64,000 nt of DNA, from NCBI RefSeq assembly GCF_900094625.1, contig NZ_FMAJ01000010.1, positions 124,001 to 188,000 of the forward strand. The letters run 5' to 3'. Under the pieces are notes generated by a model. That model was given only the letters and a program-made list of their open reading frames with translations, had not been told where the DNA came from and made no database searches. The first letter of the stretch is position 1. The number at the start of each line of letters is the position of its first letter. A program made the translations under genes and the position numbers. This document shows positions 43,837-52,474 of the stretch, piece by piece. This stretch comes from Rhizobium aethiopicum (lineage in GTDB: Bacteria > Pseudomonadota > Alphaproteobacteria > Rhizobiales > Rhizobiaceae).

Positions 43837-46716
43837 ATGTCTCTCATCCATGAAATCGACTACGGCACTCCCGCTTCTAAATCGGAAACCATGGTGACGC
43901 TCACCATCGATGGGCAGCAGATCAGTGTACCTGAAGGCACATCCATCATGCGGGCGTCGATGGAAGCCGGCATCAAAGTTCCAAAACTCTGCGCCACCGA
44001 TATGGTCGATGCCTTCGGCTCCTGCCGTCTCTGCCTCGTCGAGATCGAGGGCCGCAACGGCACTCCCTCCTCCTGCACGACGCCGGTGGCGGCAAACATG
44101 GTGGTTCACACGCAGACGGGGCGGCTCAAGGATATCCGCCGTGGCGTGATGGAGCTCTATATTTCCGACCATCCGCTCGACTGTCTCACCTGTGCCGCTA
44201 ACGGCGACTGCGAATTGCAGGACATGGCCGGCGCCGTCGGTCTGCGCGATGTGCGCTACGGCTATGAGGGCGACAATCACGTCAAGGTCCGCAACAACGG
44301 CGACATCAATCTGAAATGGATGCCGAAGGACGAATCCAATCCCTATTTCACCTATGATCCTTCCAAGTGCATCGTCTGTTCGCGTTGCGTGCGCGCCTGC
44401 GAGGAAGTGCAGGGCACTTTCGCGCTGACGATCGAGGGGCGTGGTTTTGGTTCCCGCGTTTCGCCCGGCATGCACGAGCATTTCATCGATTCGGAGTGCG
44501 TTTCCTGCGGCGCTTGCGTCCAGGCCTGCCCGACCGCGACGCTGACGGAGAAGTCGGTCATCCAGATCGGCCAGCCGGAGCATTCCGCCGTCACCACCTG
44601 CGCCTATTGCGGCGTCGGCTGCTCTTTCAAGGCGGAAATGCGCGGCGAGGAGCTGGTGCGCATGGTGCCGTGGAAGGACGGCCAGGCCAATCGCGGGCAT
44701 TCCTGCGTCAAGGGCCGCTTCGCCTACGGCTATTCGACGCACAAGGACCGCATCCTCAACCCGATGATCCGCGAAAAGGTCAGCGACCCCTGGCGGGAGG
44801 TGAGCTGGGACGAGGCCTTCGCGCATGTGGCGTCGGAGTTCCGCCGCATCCAGTACCAATATGGCCGCGAAGCCGTCGGCGGCATCACTTCCTCACGCTG
44901 CACCAATGAGGAAACCTATCTGGTGCAGAAGCTGATCCGCGCCGGCTTCGGCAACAACAATGTCGATACATGCGCCCGCGTTTGCCATTCGCCGACCGGT
45001 TATGGGCTCGGCCAAACATTCGGGACGTCGGCAGGCACGCAAAATTTCGACAGCGTCGAACATTCGGACGTCGTCGTCATCATCGGCGCCAATCCGACCG
45101 ACGGACATCCGGTCTTCGCCTCGCGGCTGAAGAAGCGGCTGCGCCAGGGCGCCAAGCTCATCGTCATCGATCCCCGCCGCACTGATATCGTCCGCTCGCC
45201 GCATGTCGAGGCTTCCTACCATCTGCCGCTGAAGCCGGGCACCAATGTCGCGGTGATGACGGCGCTGGCGCATGTGATCGTCACCGAGGGGCTCTATGAC
45301 GAGACGTTCATCCGCGAGCGCTGCGACTGGTCGGAGTTCGAGGATTGGGCGGCCTTTGTCGCCGAGCCGCAGCACGGCCCCGAGCAGACCGAGATCTTCA
45401 CCGGCGTGCCGGCAGCGGACCTGCGCGGCGCGGCGCGGCTCTTTGCCAAGGGCGGCAACGGCGCGATCTATTACGGCCTCGGCGTCACCGAACACAGCCA
45501 GGGTTCGACCACCGTTATCGCCATCGCCAACCTTGCGATGGCGACCGGCAATATCGGCCGTCCCGGTGTGGGCGTGAACCCGCTGCGCGGCCAGAACAAC
45601 GTGCAGGGCTCCTGCGACATGGGTTCTTTCCCGCACGAGCTGCCCGGCTACCGACACATTTCCGACGATGCGACGCGCGATATTTTCGAGAAGCTCTGGG
45701 GCGTGAAGCTCAACAACGAGCCGGGGCTGCGTATCCCGAACATGTTGGATGCGGCCGTCGACGGCTCGTTCAAGGGCATCTATATCCAGGGCGAGGATAT
45801 CCTCCAATCCGATCCCGATACGAAGCATGTTGCGGCCGGGCTTGCGGCCATGGAATGTGTCGTGGTGCAGGATCTCTTCCTCAACGAGACAGCGAACTAC
45901 GCTCATGTCTTCCTGCCGGGCTCGACCTTCCTTGAGAAGGACGGCACTTTCACCAATGCCGAACGGCGTATCAACCGCGTGCGCAAGGTGATGTCGCCGC
46001 GCAACGGCTATGGCGATTGGGAGGTAACGCAGAAGCTTGCCCAGGCGATGGGGCTCGGCTGGAATTATAAGCATCCGTCCGAGATCATGGACGAGATCGC
46101 CGCGACCACGCCGAGTTTCGCGATGGTCTCCTACGACTATCTCGACAAGATGGGCTCCGTGCAGTGGCCCTGCAACGAAAAGAACCCGCTCGGCTCGCCG
46201 ATCATGCATGTCAACGGTTTCGTGCGCGGGAAAGGCAAGTTCATCCGCACCGAATATGTGGCGACCGACGAACGCACCGGCCCACGTTTCCCGCTGCTGC
46301 TCACCACCGGCCGAATCCTCAGCCAGTACAATGTCGGGGCGCAGACGCGGCGGACGGAGAATGTCGCCTGGCATGCCGAGGACCGGCTGGAAATCCATGC
46401 GCACGATGCGGAGCAGCGCGGCATTCGCGACGGCGACTGGGTGAAGCTCGTCAGCCGTTCCGGCGATACGACGCTGAGGGCACTGATTACCGATCGCGTC
46501 GCGCCCGGTGTCGTCTATACGACCTTCCATCATCCCTCCACACAGGCGAACGTCATCACCACCGACTTCTCCGACTGGGCGACGAACTGTCCGGAATACA
46601 AGGTGACAGCGGTGCAGGTGTCGCCTTCCAACGGGCCGAGCGAGTGGCAGCTCGAATATGACGAGCAGGCACGGCAATCGCGCCGCATCGCCGGCAAACT
46701 CGAAGCGGCGGAGTGA
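43837..46716 (+). CDS. fdsA: NAD-dependent formate dehydrogenase alpha subunit (Mo-bisMGD)
   Basis: FdsA oxidises formate to CO2 at a molybdenum bis-MGD site. The 959-residue protein has an N-terminal [2Fe-2S] domain (PKLCATDM, GSCRLCLVE), the His-Cys3 cluster (HPLDCLTCAANGDC), two ferredoxin-type [4Fe-4S] sites (CIVCSRCVRAC, CVSCGACVQAC) and another at CAYCGVGCSF. The molybdenum ligand is Cys383 in CARVCHSPTG, where some other formate dehydrogenases have selenocysteine; the next His is present. AGGAGG 6 bp before ATG sets the start. A molybdopterin dinucleotide-binding domain closes the protein. Confidence 0.96.
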   Translation: MSLIHEIDYGTPASKSETMVTLTIDGQQISVPEGTSIMRASMEAGIKVPKLCATDMVDAFGSCRLCLVEIEGRNGTPSSCTTPVAANMVVHTQTGRLKDIRRGVMELYISDHPLDCLTCAANGDCELQDMAGAVGLRDVRYGYEGDNHVKVRNNGDINLKWMPKDESNPYFTYDPSKCIVCSRCVRACEEVQGTFALTIEGRGFGSRVSPGMHEHFIDSECVSCGACVQACPTATLTEKSVIQIGQPEHSAVTTCAYCGVGCSFKAEMRGEELVRMVPWKDGQANRGHSCVKGRFAYGYSTHKDRILNPMIREKVSDPWREVSWDEAFAHVASEFRRIQYQYGREAVGGITSSRCTNEETYLVQKLIRAGFGNNNVDTCARVCHSPTGYGLGQTFGTSAGTQNFDSVEHSDVVVIIGANPTDGHPVFASRLKKRLRQGAKLIVIDPRRTDIVRSPHVEASYHLPLKPGTNVAVMTALAHVIVTEGLYDETFIRERCDWSEFEDWAAFVAEPQHGPEQTEIFTGVPAADLRGAARLFAKGGNGAIYYGLGVTEHSQGSTTVIAIANLAMATGNIGRPGVGVNPLRGQNNVQGSCDMGSFPHELPGYRHISDDATRDIFEKLWGVKLNNEPGLRIPNMLDAAVDGSFKGIYIQGEDILQSDPDTKHVAAGLAAMECVVVQDLFLNETANYAHVFLPGSTFLEKDGTFTNAERRINRVRKVMSPRNGYGDWEVTQKLAQAMGLGWNYKHPSEIMDEIAATTPSFAMVSYDYLDKMGSVQWPCNEKNPLGSPIMHVNGFVRGKGKFIRTEYVATDERTGPRFPLLLTTGRILSQYNVGAQTRRTENVAWHAEDRLEIHAHDAEQRGIRDGDWVKLVSRSGDTTLRALITDRVAPGVVYTTFHHPSTQANVITTDFSDWATNCPEYKVTAVQVSPSNGPSEWQLEYDEQARQSRRIAGKLEAAE

Positions 46717-46755
46717 CGATGCGGGGGTGGCTTGGGATTGTCGATGAGCGATTCA

Positions 46756-46776
46756 CTTCTCCCCGCCGGGGGGAAG
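46756..46776. repeat. short palindrome before fdhD
   Basis: CTTCTCCCC and GGGGGGAAG face each other around a 3-nt centre, a form common as a dispersed rhizobial palindrome. It lies directly ahead of the fdhD ribosome binding site (GAGGAG) and could affect its translation. Confidence 0.45.
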
Positions 46777-46789
46777 AGGAGCGTGCAGC

Positions 46790-47614
46790 ATGACTTTCGC
46801 CACCACCGCGCGTGCCTCCGAAACCGCCCGCCGCAACGGCATTTTGCACAACGGTTCGCGCATCGTGCCGGAGGAAGTGCCGATCGCCTTTTCGTACGGC
46901 GGCAGTTCGCATGCAGTGATGATGGCGACACCCGCGGATCTTGAAGATTTTGCCGTCGGCTTCAGCCTGACCGAAGGGATCATTGCCGATCAGGCGGAGA
47001 TATCAGGCATCGAGATCGTCGAGGGCGAGCAGGGCATCGACGTGCAGGTCAGCCTTGCCGACGACGTCGCCGATCGGCTGAGGGCACGACGCCGCAGCAT
47101 GGCCGGGCCGGTCGGCTGCGGGCTCTGCGGCATCGAATCGATCGACCAGGCGGTGCGGCCGGTGCCAGACGTGACGACAGCGGCGCTGGCGCTATCGCAT
47201 GCGGATATCGTTCGGGCGGTCTCGCTTCTGAACGAAGCGCAGCCCCTGCATCGGGAGACGCGGGCGGTGCATGGTGCCGGGTTTTATCTTCCGGCCAGGG
47301 GATTGGTTACCGTGCGCGAAGATGTCGGCCGGCACAATGCGCTGGACAAGCTCTGCGGCGCCGTCATCCGCGCCGGCGAAAGGGGCGGGAACGGCGCTGT
47401 CGTCGTCACCAGCCGGCTGTCGGTCGAGATGGTGCAGAAGGCGGCGATCCTCGGCAGCCCCGTGCTCATCGCCATTTCAGCGCCGACAGCTCTTGCCATC
47501 CGCACGGCCGAAGAGGCCGGCATGACGCTCGTCGCGCTGGTGCGCGGCGAAGATTTCGAAATTTTCACCCACCCGCACCGCATCTCGCCCGAAAGCATTG
47601 CCGATGTCGCATGA
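46790..47614 (+). CDS. fdhD: formate dehydrogenase accessory sulfurtransferase FdhD
   Basis: FdhD transfers sulfur from a cysteine desulfurase to the molybdenum cofactor before its insertion in FdsA. The 274-residue protein has the CGLC motif (GPVGCGLCGIESI) whose two cysteines carry the sulfur, and the GREDVGRHNALDK-like sequence VREDVGRHNALDKLCG. In Rhodobacter the homologue is called FdsC and sits at the same place in the operon. The frame ends inside the start of fdsD. Confidence 0.94.
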   Translation: MTFATTARASETARRNGILHNGSRIVPEEVPIAFSYGGSSHAVMMATPADLEDFAVGFSLTEGIIADQAEISGIEIVEGEQGIDVQVSLADDVADRLRARRRSMAGPVGCGLCGIESIDQAVRPVPDVTTAALALSHADIVRAVSLLNEAQPLHRETRAVHGAGFYLPARGLVTVREDVGRHNALDKLCGAVIRAGERGGNGAVVVTSRLSVEMVQKAAILGSPVLIAISAPTALAIRTAEEAGMTLVALVRGEDFEIFTHPHRISPESIADVA

Positions 47615-47849
47615 TACCAAAAGCAAGCTCGTTTACATGGCAAATCAGATTGCAACCTTCTTCAAGAGCCAGCCGGCAGACGAGGCCGTTCAGGGCGTCG
47701 CCACGCACATCAATAAATTCTGGGAGCCGCGCATGCGGCGGCAATTGTTTGAAATTCTCGAGAAGGAGGAAAACGGCCTGGATGCTCTCGTACTTCAGGC
47801 CGCTCCCATGATCCGCAAGCCGGAGGCGGAGGTAAACCAGGTCCGGTAA
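47604..47849 (+). CDS. fdsD: NAD-dependent formate dehydrogenase delta subunit
   Basis: The 81-residue protein is the small FdsD subunit: KLVYMANQIATFFKSQPADEAVQGVATHINKFWEPRMRRQL, read in parts, is the family pattern, where a helical ANQI...FF segment is followed by HINKFWEPRMR. It stabilises the dehydrogenase complex and has been linked to cofactor insertion in related systems. Two in-frame ATGs exist, at 47598 and 47604. It overlaps fdhD by about 11 bp, giving the order fdsG-B-A-fdhD-fdsD seen in Rhodobacter. Confidence 0.93.
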   Translation: MSHDTKSKLVYMANQIATFFKSQPADEAVQGVATHINKFWEPRMRRQLFEILEKEENGLDALVLQAAPMIRKPEAEVNQVR

Positions 47850-47920
47850 TCCAACGTGGCGTCTGTCGGAGGGGAGGCAGCAGCAAACTGCCTGCGCATG
47901 CGCCAATGCATACATCATGA

Positions 47921-47943
47921 AATCTAATCGATTTAAATAGATT
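47921..47943 (+). promoter_or_regulatory. AT-rich inverted repeat upstream of the OFA carrier
   Basis: AATCTA and TAGATT face each other with 11 bp between, within a strongly AT-rich stretch 90 bp before the carrier gene. This T-N11-A layout fits a LysR-type site. It may mark a separate promoter for the carrier. Confidence 0.35.
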
Positions 47944-48030
47944 AAGTTCGAATGTTACATCGTCCTTTGCGCGTCTGAACAACGGCGACGCGACAATCAC
48001 AGCAAGGTCTGAAACAAGGAGGAGTTGTTC

Positions 48031-49689
48031 ATGACTGCAGCGGAATCACGTACAGACGGAGCGTTGGCGGGCTCGGGCCTTCTTGATCGCGAAAGGATTA
48101 TCGCAAGGCCCGGCTTCAACAGGTGGCTGGTGCCGCCGGCGGCTCTTGCGATCCACCTCTGCATCGGCATGGCTTATGGTTTCAGCGTGTTCTGGCTGCC
48201 GCTTTCAAAATCGCTCGGTGTCACGGCCCCGACCGCCTGCCCCGATCTGACGCTTGCCTCGGCGCTCTTCACCACGACTTGCGACTGGCGCGTCGCCGAT
48301 CTCGGCTGGATCTATACGCTTTTCTTCGTTCTGCTCGGCTCGTCCGCCGCCATCTGGGGCGGCTGGCTGGAGCGGGCCGGTCCGCGCAAGGCGGGCGTCG
48401 TTTCCGCCTGCTGCTGGTGCGGCGGCATCGTGCTTGCCGCCGTCGGCGTCATCACCCATCAGCTCTGGTTGATGTGGCTCGGCGCCGGTGTCATCGGCGG
48501 CATTGGTCTCGGCCTCGGTTACATCTCGCCGGTCTCGACGCTGATCAAGTGGTTTCCCGACCGGCGCGGCATGGCAACCGGCATGGCGATCATGGGCTTC
48601 GGCGGCGGCGCGATGATCGGTGCTCCGCTTGCCAACCTGCTGATGAATGCCTTCAAGACCGATACCTCGGTCGGCGTCTGGCAGACCTTCATCGTCATGG
48701 CGGCGATCTATTTCGTCTTCATGATGGGCGGCGCCTTCGGCTACCGCATTCCGCCGGCCGGCTGGCGCCCGGAAGGCTGGACGCCGCCGGCGGCCAAGAG
48801 CACGATGATCACCACCAGGCACGTGCACCTGCGCAACGCCCATAAAACCAAGCAGTTCTGGCTCATCTGGGCCGTGCTGTGCCTCAACGTCTCGGCCGGT
48901 ATCGGCGTCATCCGCATGGCCTCGCCGATGCTGCAGGAGATTTTCGCCGGTTCGCTGATCGGCCTGCCCGATGTCGGTTTCGCTCAGCTGGATGCCGGAC
49001 AGAAGGCATCGATCGCCACGATCGCCGCCGGTTTCGCCGGCCTGCTGTCGCTCTTCAATATCGGCGGACGGTTCTTCTGGGCGTCGCTCTCCGACAAGAT
49101 CGGCCGCAAGAACACCTATTATAGCTTCTTCATCATCGGCATCGCGCTCTATGCGCTGGCGCCGACCTTCGCCGGCATGGGTAACAAGGCGCTGTTCGTT
49201 CTCGCCTTCGGCGTCATCCTCTCGATGTATGGCGGCGGCTTCGCGACGATCCCGGCCTATCTTGCCGATATCTTCGGCACGCAGTTCGTCGGCGCCATCC
49301 ATGGCCGGCTGCTGACGGCCTGGGCAACGGCCGGCATCGTCGGCCCCGTTGTCGTCAACTATATCCGCGAAGCGCAGATCGCCGCCGGCGTCGCACCAGG
49401 CCCGGCCCTCTATACCGGTACCATGTATATCCTCGCCGGCATGCTGGCGCTCGGGCTCGTCGCCAACGCGCTGGTCCGGCCGCTTCCGGACAAGTGGTTC
49501 ATGGGAGATGACGAGGTCGCGGCGCTGCAGGCGAAGTCGGCGACCGTCAATGCCGGGCCGACCGGCTCCTTCGGCATTGGCACCGGCGGGCTGGACGCCA
49601 AGGCAATGCTCGCCTGGGCCGTCGTCGGCATTCCGTTGCTCTGGGGCGTCTGGGTGACGCTGAAGGCGACCTTCGCCCTCTTCGGGTAA
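48031..49689 (+). CDS. OFA family MFS transporter (oxalate/formate antiporter type)
   Basis: The 552-residue membrane protein has twelve or so hydrophobic helices and OFA-type features: HLCIGMAYGFSVFWLPLSKSLG at the start, a large loop with two cysteines (TACPDLTLASALFTTTCDW), GLGYISPVSTLIKWFPDRRGMATGM, and GRFFWASLSDKIGRKNTYY. AAGGAGGAG is 6 bp before the ATG at 48031. A C-terminal extension adds another two helices. Placed right after fdsD, it probably brings in oxalate or formate, but substrate is inferred. Confidence 0.85.
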   Translation: MTAAESRTDGALAGSGLLDRERIIARPGFNRWLVPPAALAIHLCIGMAYGFSVFWLPLSKSLGVTAPTACPDLTLASALFTTTCDWRVADLGWIYTLFFVLLGSSAAIWGGWLERAGPRKAGVVSACCWCGGIVLAAVGVITHQLWLMWLGAGVIGGIGLGLGYISPVSTLIKWFPDRRGMATGMAIMGFGGGAMIGAPLANLLMNAFKTDTSVGVWQTFIVMAAIYFVFMMGGAFGYRIPPAGWRPEGWTPPAAKSTMITTRHVHLRNAHKTKQFWLIWAVLCLNVSAGIGVIRMASPMLQEIFAGSLIGLPDVGFAQLDAGQKASIATIAAGFAGLLSLFNIGGRFFWASLSDKIGRKNTYYSFFIIGIALYALAPTFAGMGNKALFVLAFGVILSMYGGGFATIPAYLADIFGTQFVGAIHGRLLTAWATAGIVGPVVVNYIREAQIAAGVAPGPALYTGTMYILAGMLALGLVANALVRPLPDKWFMGDDEVAALQAKSATVNAGPTGSFGIGTGGLDAKAMLAWAVVGIPLLWGVWVTLKATFALFG

Positions 49690-49696
49690 ACGAAAA

Positions 49697-49729
49697 GCGC
49701 GTCGCCCGGGCTCGGGGCGGCGCGCTCTA
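49697..49729. terminator. bidirectional terminator between the OFA carrier and chemoreceptor genes
   Basis: GCGCGTCGCCC pairs with GGGCGGCGCGC (one G-T pair) around a 7-nt loop. Leftwards it is followed by TTTTCGTTT and rightwards by TCTATTT, so it can stop both convergent transcripts. Confidence 0.65.
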
Positions 49730-49754
49730 TTTCCGAACGTCCAGCGGCAGGAAA

Positions 49755-51515
49755 TCAGAATTCTTCCCAGCTCTGAGCATTTGCTGCTGCCGCGCCATGG
49801 GCTTTTGCGACGCGCGCAACGAGGTGCAGTGCCGGTGTAACTGTCTGCCTTGCCTCTGGTCTGCCGAGGGTCTGGGTCTGGCCCGGGAGGCGGAATTTCG
49901 CCAGCAGGACACGCAGCGTTTCGGCTTCCCTGGCAAGGCTGTGGCTGGCGGCGGTGCTCTCCTCGACCATCGCCGCATTCTGCTGCGTCGCCTGGTCCAT
50001 GGTATTGACCGCCTGGTTTATTTCCTTGAGGCCGACGGCCTGTTCCTTCGATGCCTTGACGATCGCCTCGACATTGCCATCGATATCGCCGACCTGCGCG
50101 ACGATCCTTTCGAGCGCCTGACCGGTCTCGCCGACGAGGCCGACGCCGTTCCTGACGAGCTCGCTCGACGCGTTGATCAGCGCCTTGATCTCCTTGGCGG
50201 CCTTGGCCGAGCGTTGCGCGAGCTCGCGAACCTCCTGGGCCACGACCGCGAAGCCCTTGCCGGCGTCGCCGGCCCGTGCCGCCTCGACGCCGGCATTCAG
50301 CGCCAGGAGATTGGTCTGGAAGGCGATGTCGTCGATGACGCCGATGATATTGTTGATCTCGCGAGAGGACTGTTCGATCTGGTCCATCGCCGCAACGGCG
50401 TTGCGGACCACGAAGCCGGATTGTTCGGCGCCTTGCTTGGTCTTGGCGACGAGCCGGCCGGCTTCGTCGGCGCGACGACTGGAATCATTGACGGTGGTGG
50501 TGATCTCCTCCAGCGCGGCAGCCGTCTCCTCGATCGATGCGGCTTGCTGTTCCGTCCGCTTCGAGAAGGTGTCGGCCGATGCGCCGATTTCGCGGGAGCC
50601 GGCGGCGATCGCACTGGCGTTTTCACCGATCGTCTTCATGGTTTGGGCGAGGTCGCCGATCGCGCTGTTGAAATCCTGGCGTAGCTGTTCCATCGACGGA
50701 ACGAAAGGCGTGTCCACTGTCCGCGTCAGGTTGCCTTGTGAGAGATCGCGAAGCGCAGTGCCGAGCGCGGAGATGGCGCTCATGCGTTCCGTGACGTCGG
50801 TCGCGAATTTTACGACCTTGTAGACATTGCCGTTGACATCGACGATTGGGTTATAGGCTGCCTGTATCCAGATTTGCCGGCCGCCCTTGCCGAATCGGAC
50901 AAATTCATTGGCGATGAATTCGCCCCGCGCCAGCCGCTTCCAGAAATTGGCATAGTCCCCGGTCTTGGCGTAGGCAGGATCGCAGAACATGCTGTGGTGC
51001 TTGCCAGCGATTTCCGCGAGCGAATATCCCATTGCGTCGCAGAAATTGTCGTTGGCTGTCAGGATCTCGCCCGTAGGGGTGAATTCGATCACCGCCTGCG
51101 AGCGCGAGATCGCCTCCAGCTTACCGGCATCTTCGACTGCCTTCCTTTTCGCGGCCGTGATATCGGCCGCGAATTTTACCACCTTGAAGGGTTTGCCGCC
51201 CTTGAACACCGGATTATAGGAAGCCTGGATCCATATTTCCCGGTTGCCCCTGGCAAAGCGTTTGTAGGGGCCGGCATCATATTCGCCGCGCCCAAGCCGC
51301 GCCCAGAATTCGCGGTAGTCCTGGGTTGCCGTATAGGCCGGCTCGCAGAACATGCTGTGATGCTTCCCGAGGATCTCGCTCAGGCTATAGCCAAGCGCGC
51401 GGCAGAAATTCTCGTTCGCCGCCAGGATGTTCCCTTTGAGATCGAATTCGATGATCGCCTGCGATTTGGAGATGGCGTCGAGTATGTATTTGGAATCGGC
51501 GGTCAGACCAAACAT
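49755..51515 (-). CDS. soluble methyl-accepting chemotaxis protein with two PAS domains
   Basis: The 586-residue receptor has no membrane segment. Two PAS domains come first, each with the same block (HHSMFCEPAY and HHSMFCDPAY; NREIWIQASYNPVF and GRQIWIQAAYNPIV), followed by a HAMP-like linker and the signalling domain with IDDIAFQTNLLALNAGVEAARAGDAGKGFAVVAQEVRELA (known hairpin tip, read in parts). The C-terminus ends SWEEF, like the CheR-docking pentapeptide NWETF of enteric receptors. It likely senses an internal redox or energy signal, perhaps through a PAS cofactor. AAGGGA supports the start MFGLTADSK. Confidence 0.93.
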   Translation of the reverse strand: MFGLTADSKYILDAISKSQAIIEFDLKGNILAANENFCRALGYSLSEILGKHHSMFCEPAYTATQDYREFWARLGRGEYDAGPYKRFARGNREIWIQASYNPVFKGGKPFKVVKFAADITAAKRKAVEDAGKLEAISRSQAVIEFTPTGEILTANDNFCDAMGYSLAEIAGKHHSMFCDPAYAKTGDYANFWKRLARGEFIANEFVRFGKGGRQIWIQAAYNPIVDVNGNVYKVVKFATDVTERMSAISALGTALRDLSQGNLTRTVDTPFVPSMEQLRQDFNSAIGDLAQTMKTIGENASAIAAGSREIGASADTFSKRTEQQAASIEETAAALEEITTTVNDSSRRADEAGRLVAKTKQGAEQSGFVVRNAVAAMDQIEQSSREINNIIGVIDDIAFQTNLLALNAGVEAARAGDAGKGFAVVAQEVRELAQRSAKAAKEIKALINASSELVRNGVGLVGETGQALERIVAQVGDIDGNVEAIVKASKEQAVGLKEINQAVNTMDQATQQNAAMVEESTAASHSLAREAETLRVLLAKFRLPGQTQTLGRPEARQTVTPALHLVARVAKAHGAAAANAQSWEEF

Positions 51516-51746
51516 TACTGTCCCTTTGAGATGCACAGCTTCTGCTGTTTCAGCTGGAGAAGCGAGGGGCGGGTGAGATGTGCCGGGTAAAGGAGGAACC
51601 GGAACCCGGTTATCATTCCCTTGTGCCGGAGATTTATCATCCGATGCTTCACGATCATGCTGAGGGAACGTGATTAATATTGTGTATAAGCGGTATTACT
51701 AATATTTTAGGATCGAAATAAATCGCGGAGACTTGCTTGCCTCGGC

Positions 51747-51777
51747 AAGAAAAAGCCGCCCGAAGCGGACGGCTTTC
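51747..51777 (-). terminator. rho-independent terminator after cheW
   Basis: AAAGCCGTCCG and CGGGCGGCTTT pair around a TTC-type loop and are followed by a T run on the minus strand, 26 bp after the cheW stop codon. Confidence 0.75.
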
Positions 51778-51802
51778 CAATATAGGAATGAAGCCGGCCA
51801 GC

Positions 51803-52279
51803 TTAGGCCGCCAGTTCATCCGTCTCATTTTCCTTGAACATCTTGGCGAGGTTCAGGAAGCAGATCATGCCATTTTCCGAAGCGATAATGCCTTCGCAAT
51901 AGGCGCGGTCGAAGGAAGCGGTTACCTCAGGCACAGGCTGGACCTGGCTGGACGAGATGGTGAGAATGTCCGAGACGCGGTCGACGAGCATGCCGATGAC
52001 CATGCTGTGAACTTCGGCGACGACGATGGCGCTGCGTTCGTTGGCGACCGTGCTCTTCATGCCGAGCTTATAGGCGAGATCGATAATCGGGATGACCGAG
52101 CCGCGCAGGTTCATGACGCCGATGACATCGGCCGGTGCATGGGGGATCGGCGTCGAAGGCGCCCAGCCGCGGATTTCGCGAATGGTCGTGGTCTTGACGC
52201 AAAATTCCTGATCATGCAGGCGGAAGGCAATGATCTCGAGCGTATCGCCGCTGAAGCTAGTGGAATTGATCGTGGCCAT
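51803..52279 (-). CDS. cheW: chemotaxis coupling protein CheW
   Basis: The 158-residue CheW couples receptors to the kinase CheA. EIIAFRLHDQEFCVKTTTIREIRGW, the loop PADVIGVMNLRGSVIPIIDLAYKLG and GMLVDRVSDILTI are the standard beta-barrel blocks. The start is MATINSTS, immediately overlapping a TAA (TAATG) that ends an older reading frame coding SWEEF; the frame farther upstream to 52330 is not CheW-like. It shares strand with the chemoreceptor 288 bp downstream, but a terminator lies between. Confidence 0.94.
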   Translation of the reverse strand: MATINSTSFSGDTLEIIAFRLHDQEFCVKTTTIREIRGWAPSTPIPHAPADVIGVMNLRGSVIPIIDLAYKLGMKSTVANERSAIVVAEVHSMVIGMLVDRVSDILTISSSQVQPVPEVTASFDRAYCEGIIASENGMICFLNLAKMFKENETDELAA

Positions 52280-52384
52280 TAGAATTCTTCCCAACTGTCG
52301 TAAGCCAAGGCAGAAGCGGGGCACCACCATTGGCGCGGACGAGCTTTGCCTTCACACCACGCGATGGCTTTGCGCGCGGCGAAG
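52279..52384 (-). pseudogene. remnant of a chemoreceptor C-terminus upstream of cheW
   Basis: On the minus strand, an open frame without a start codon ends AYDSWEEF then TAA, and that TAA shares its last base with the cheW ATG. TGGGAAGAATTCT in it is identical to the DNA coding the last residues of the intact chemoreceptor at 49755. The rest of the frame (Trp- and Cys-rich) is not receptor-like. It looks like the tail of a lost receptor gene once cotranslated with cheW. Confidence 0.55.
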
Positions 52385-52474
52385 CATCGTTACGGTTTCG
52401 ACCACATTAGCCGAAGAGTGTTGCCCAAATCTAAATCGGGAATGGCATTGCGAAGCTTTCAGTCGCGATCTACT

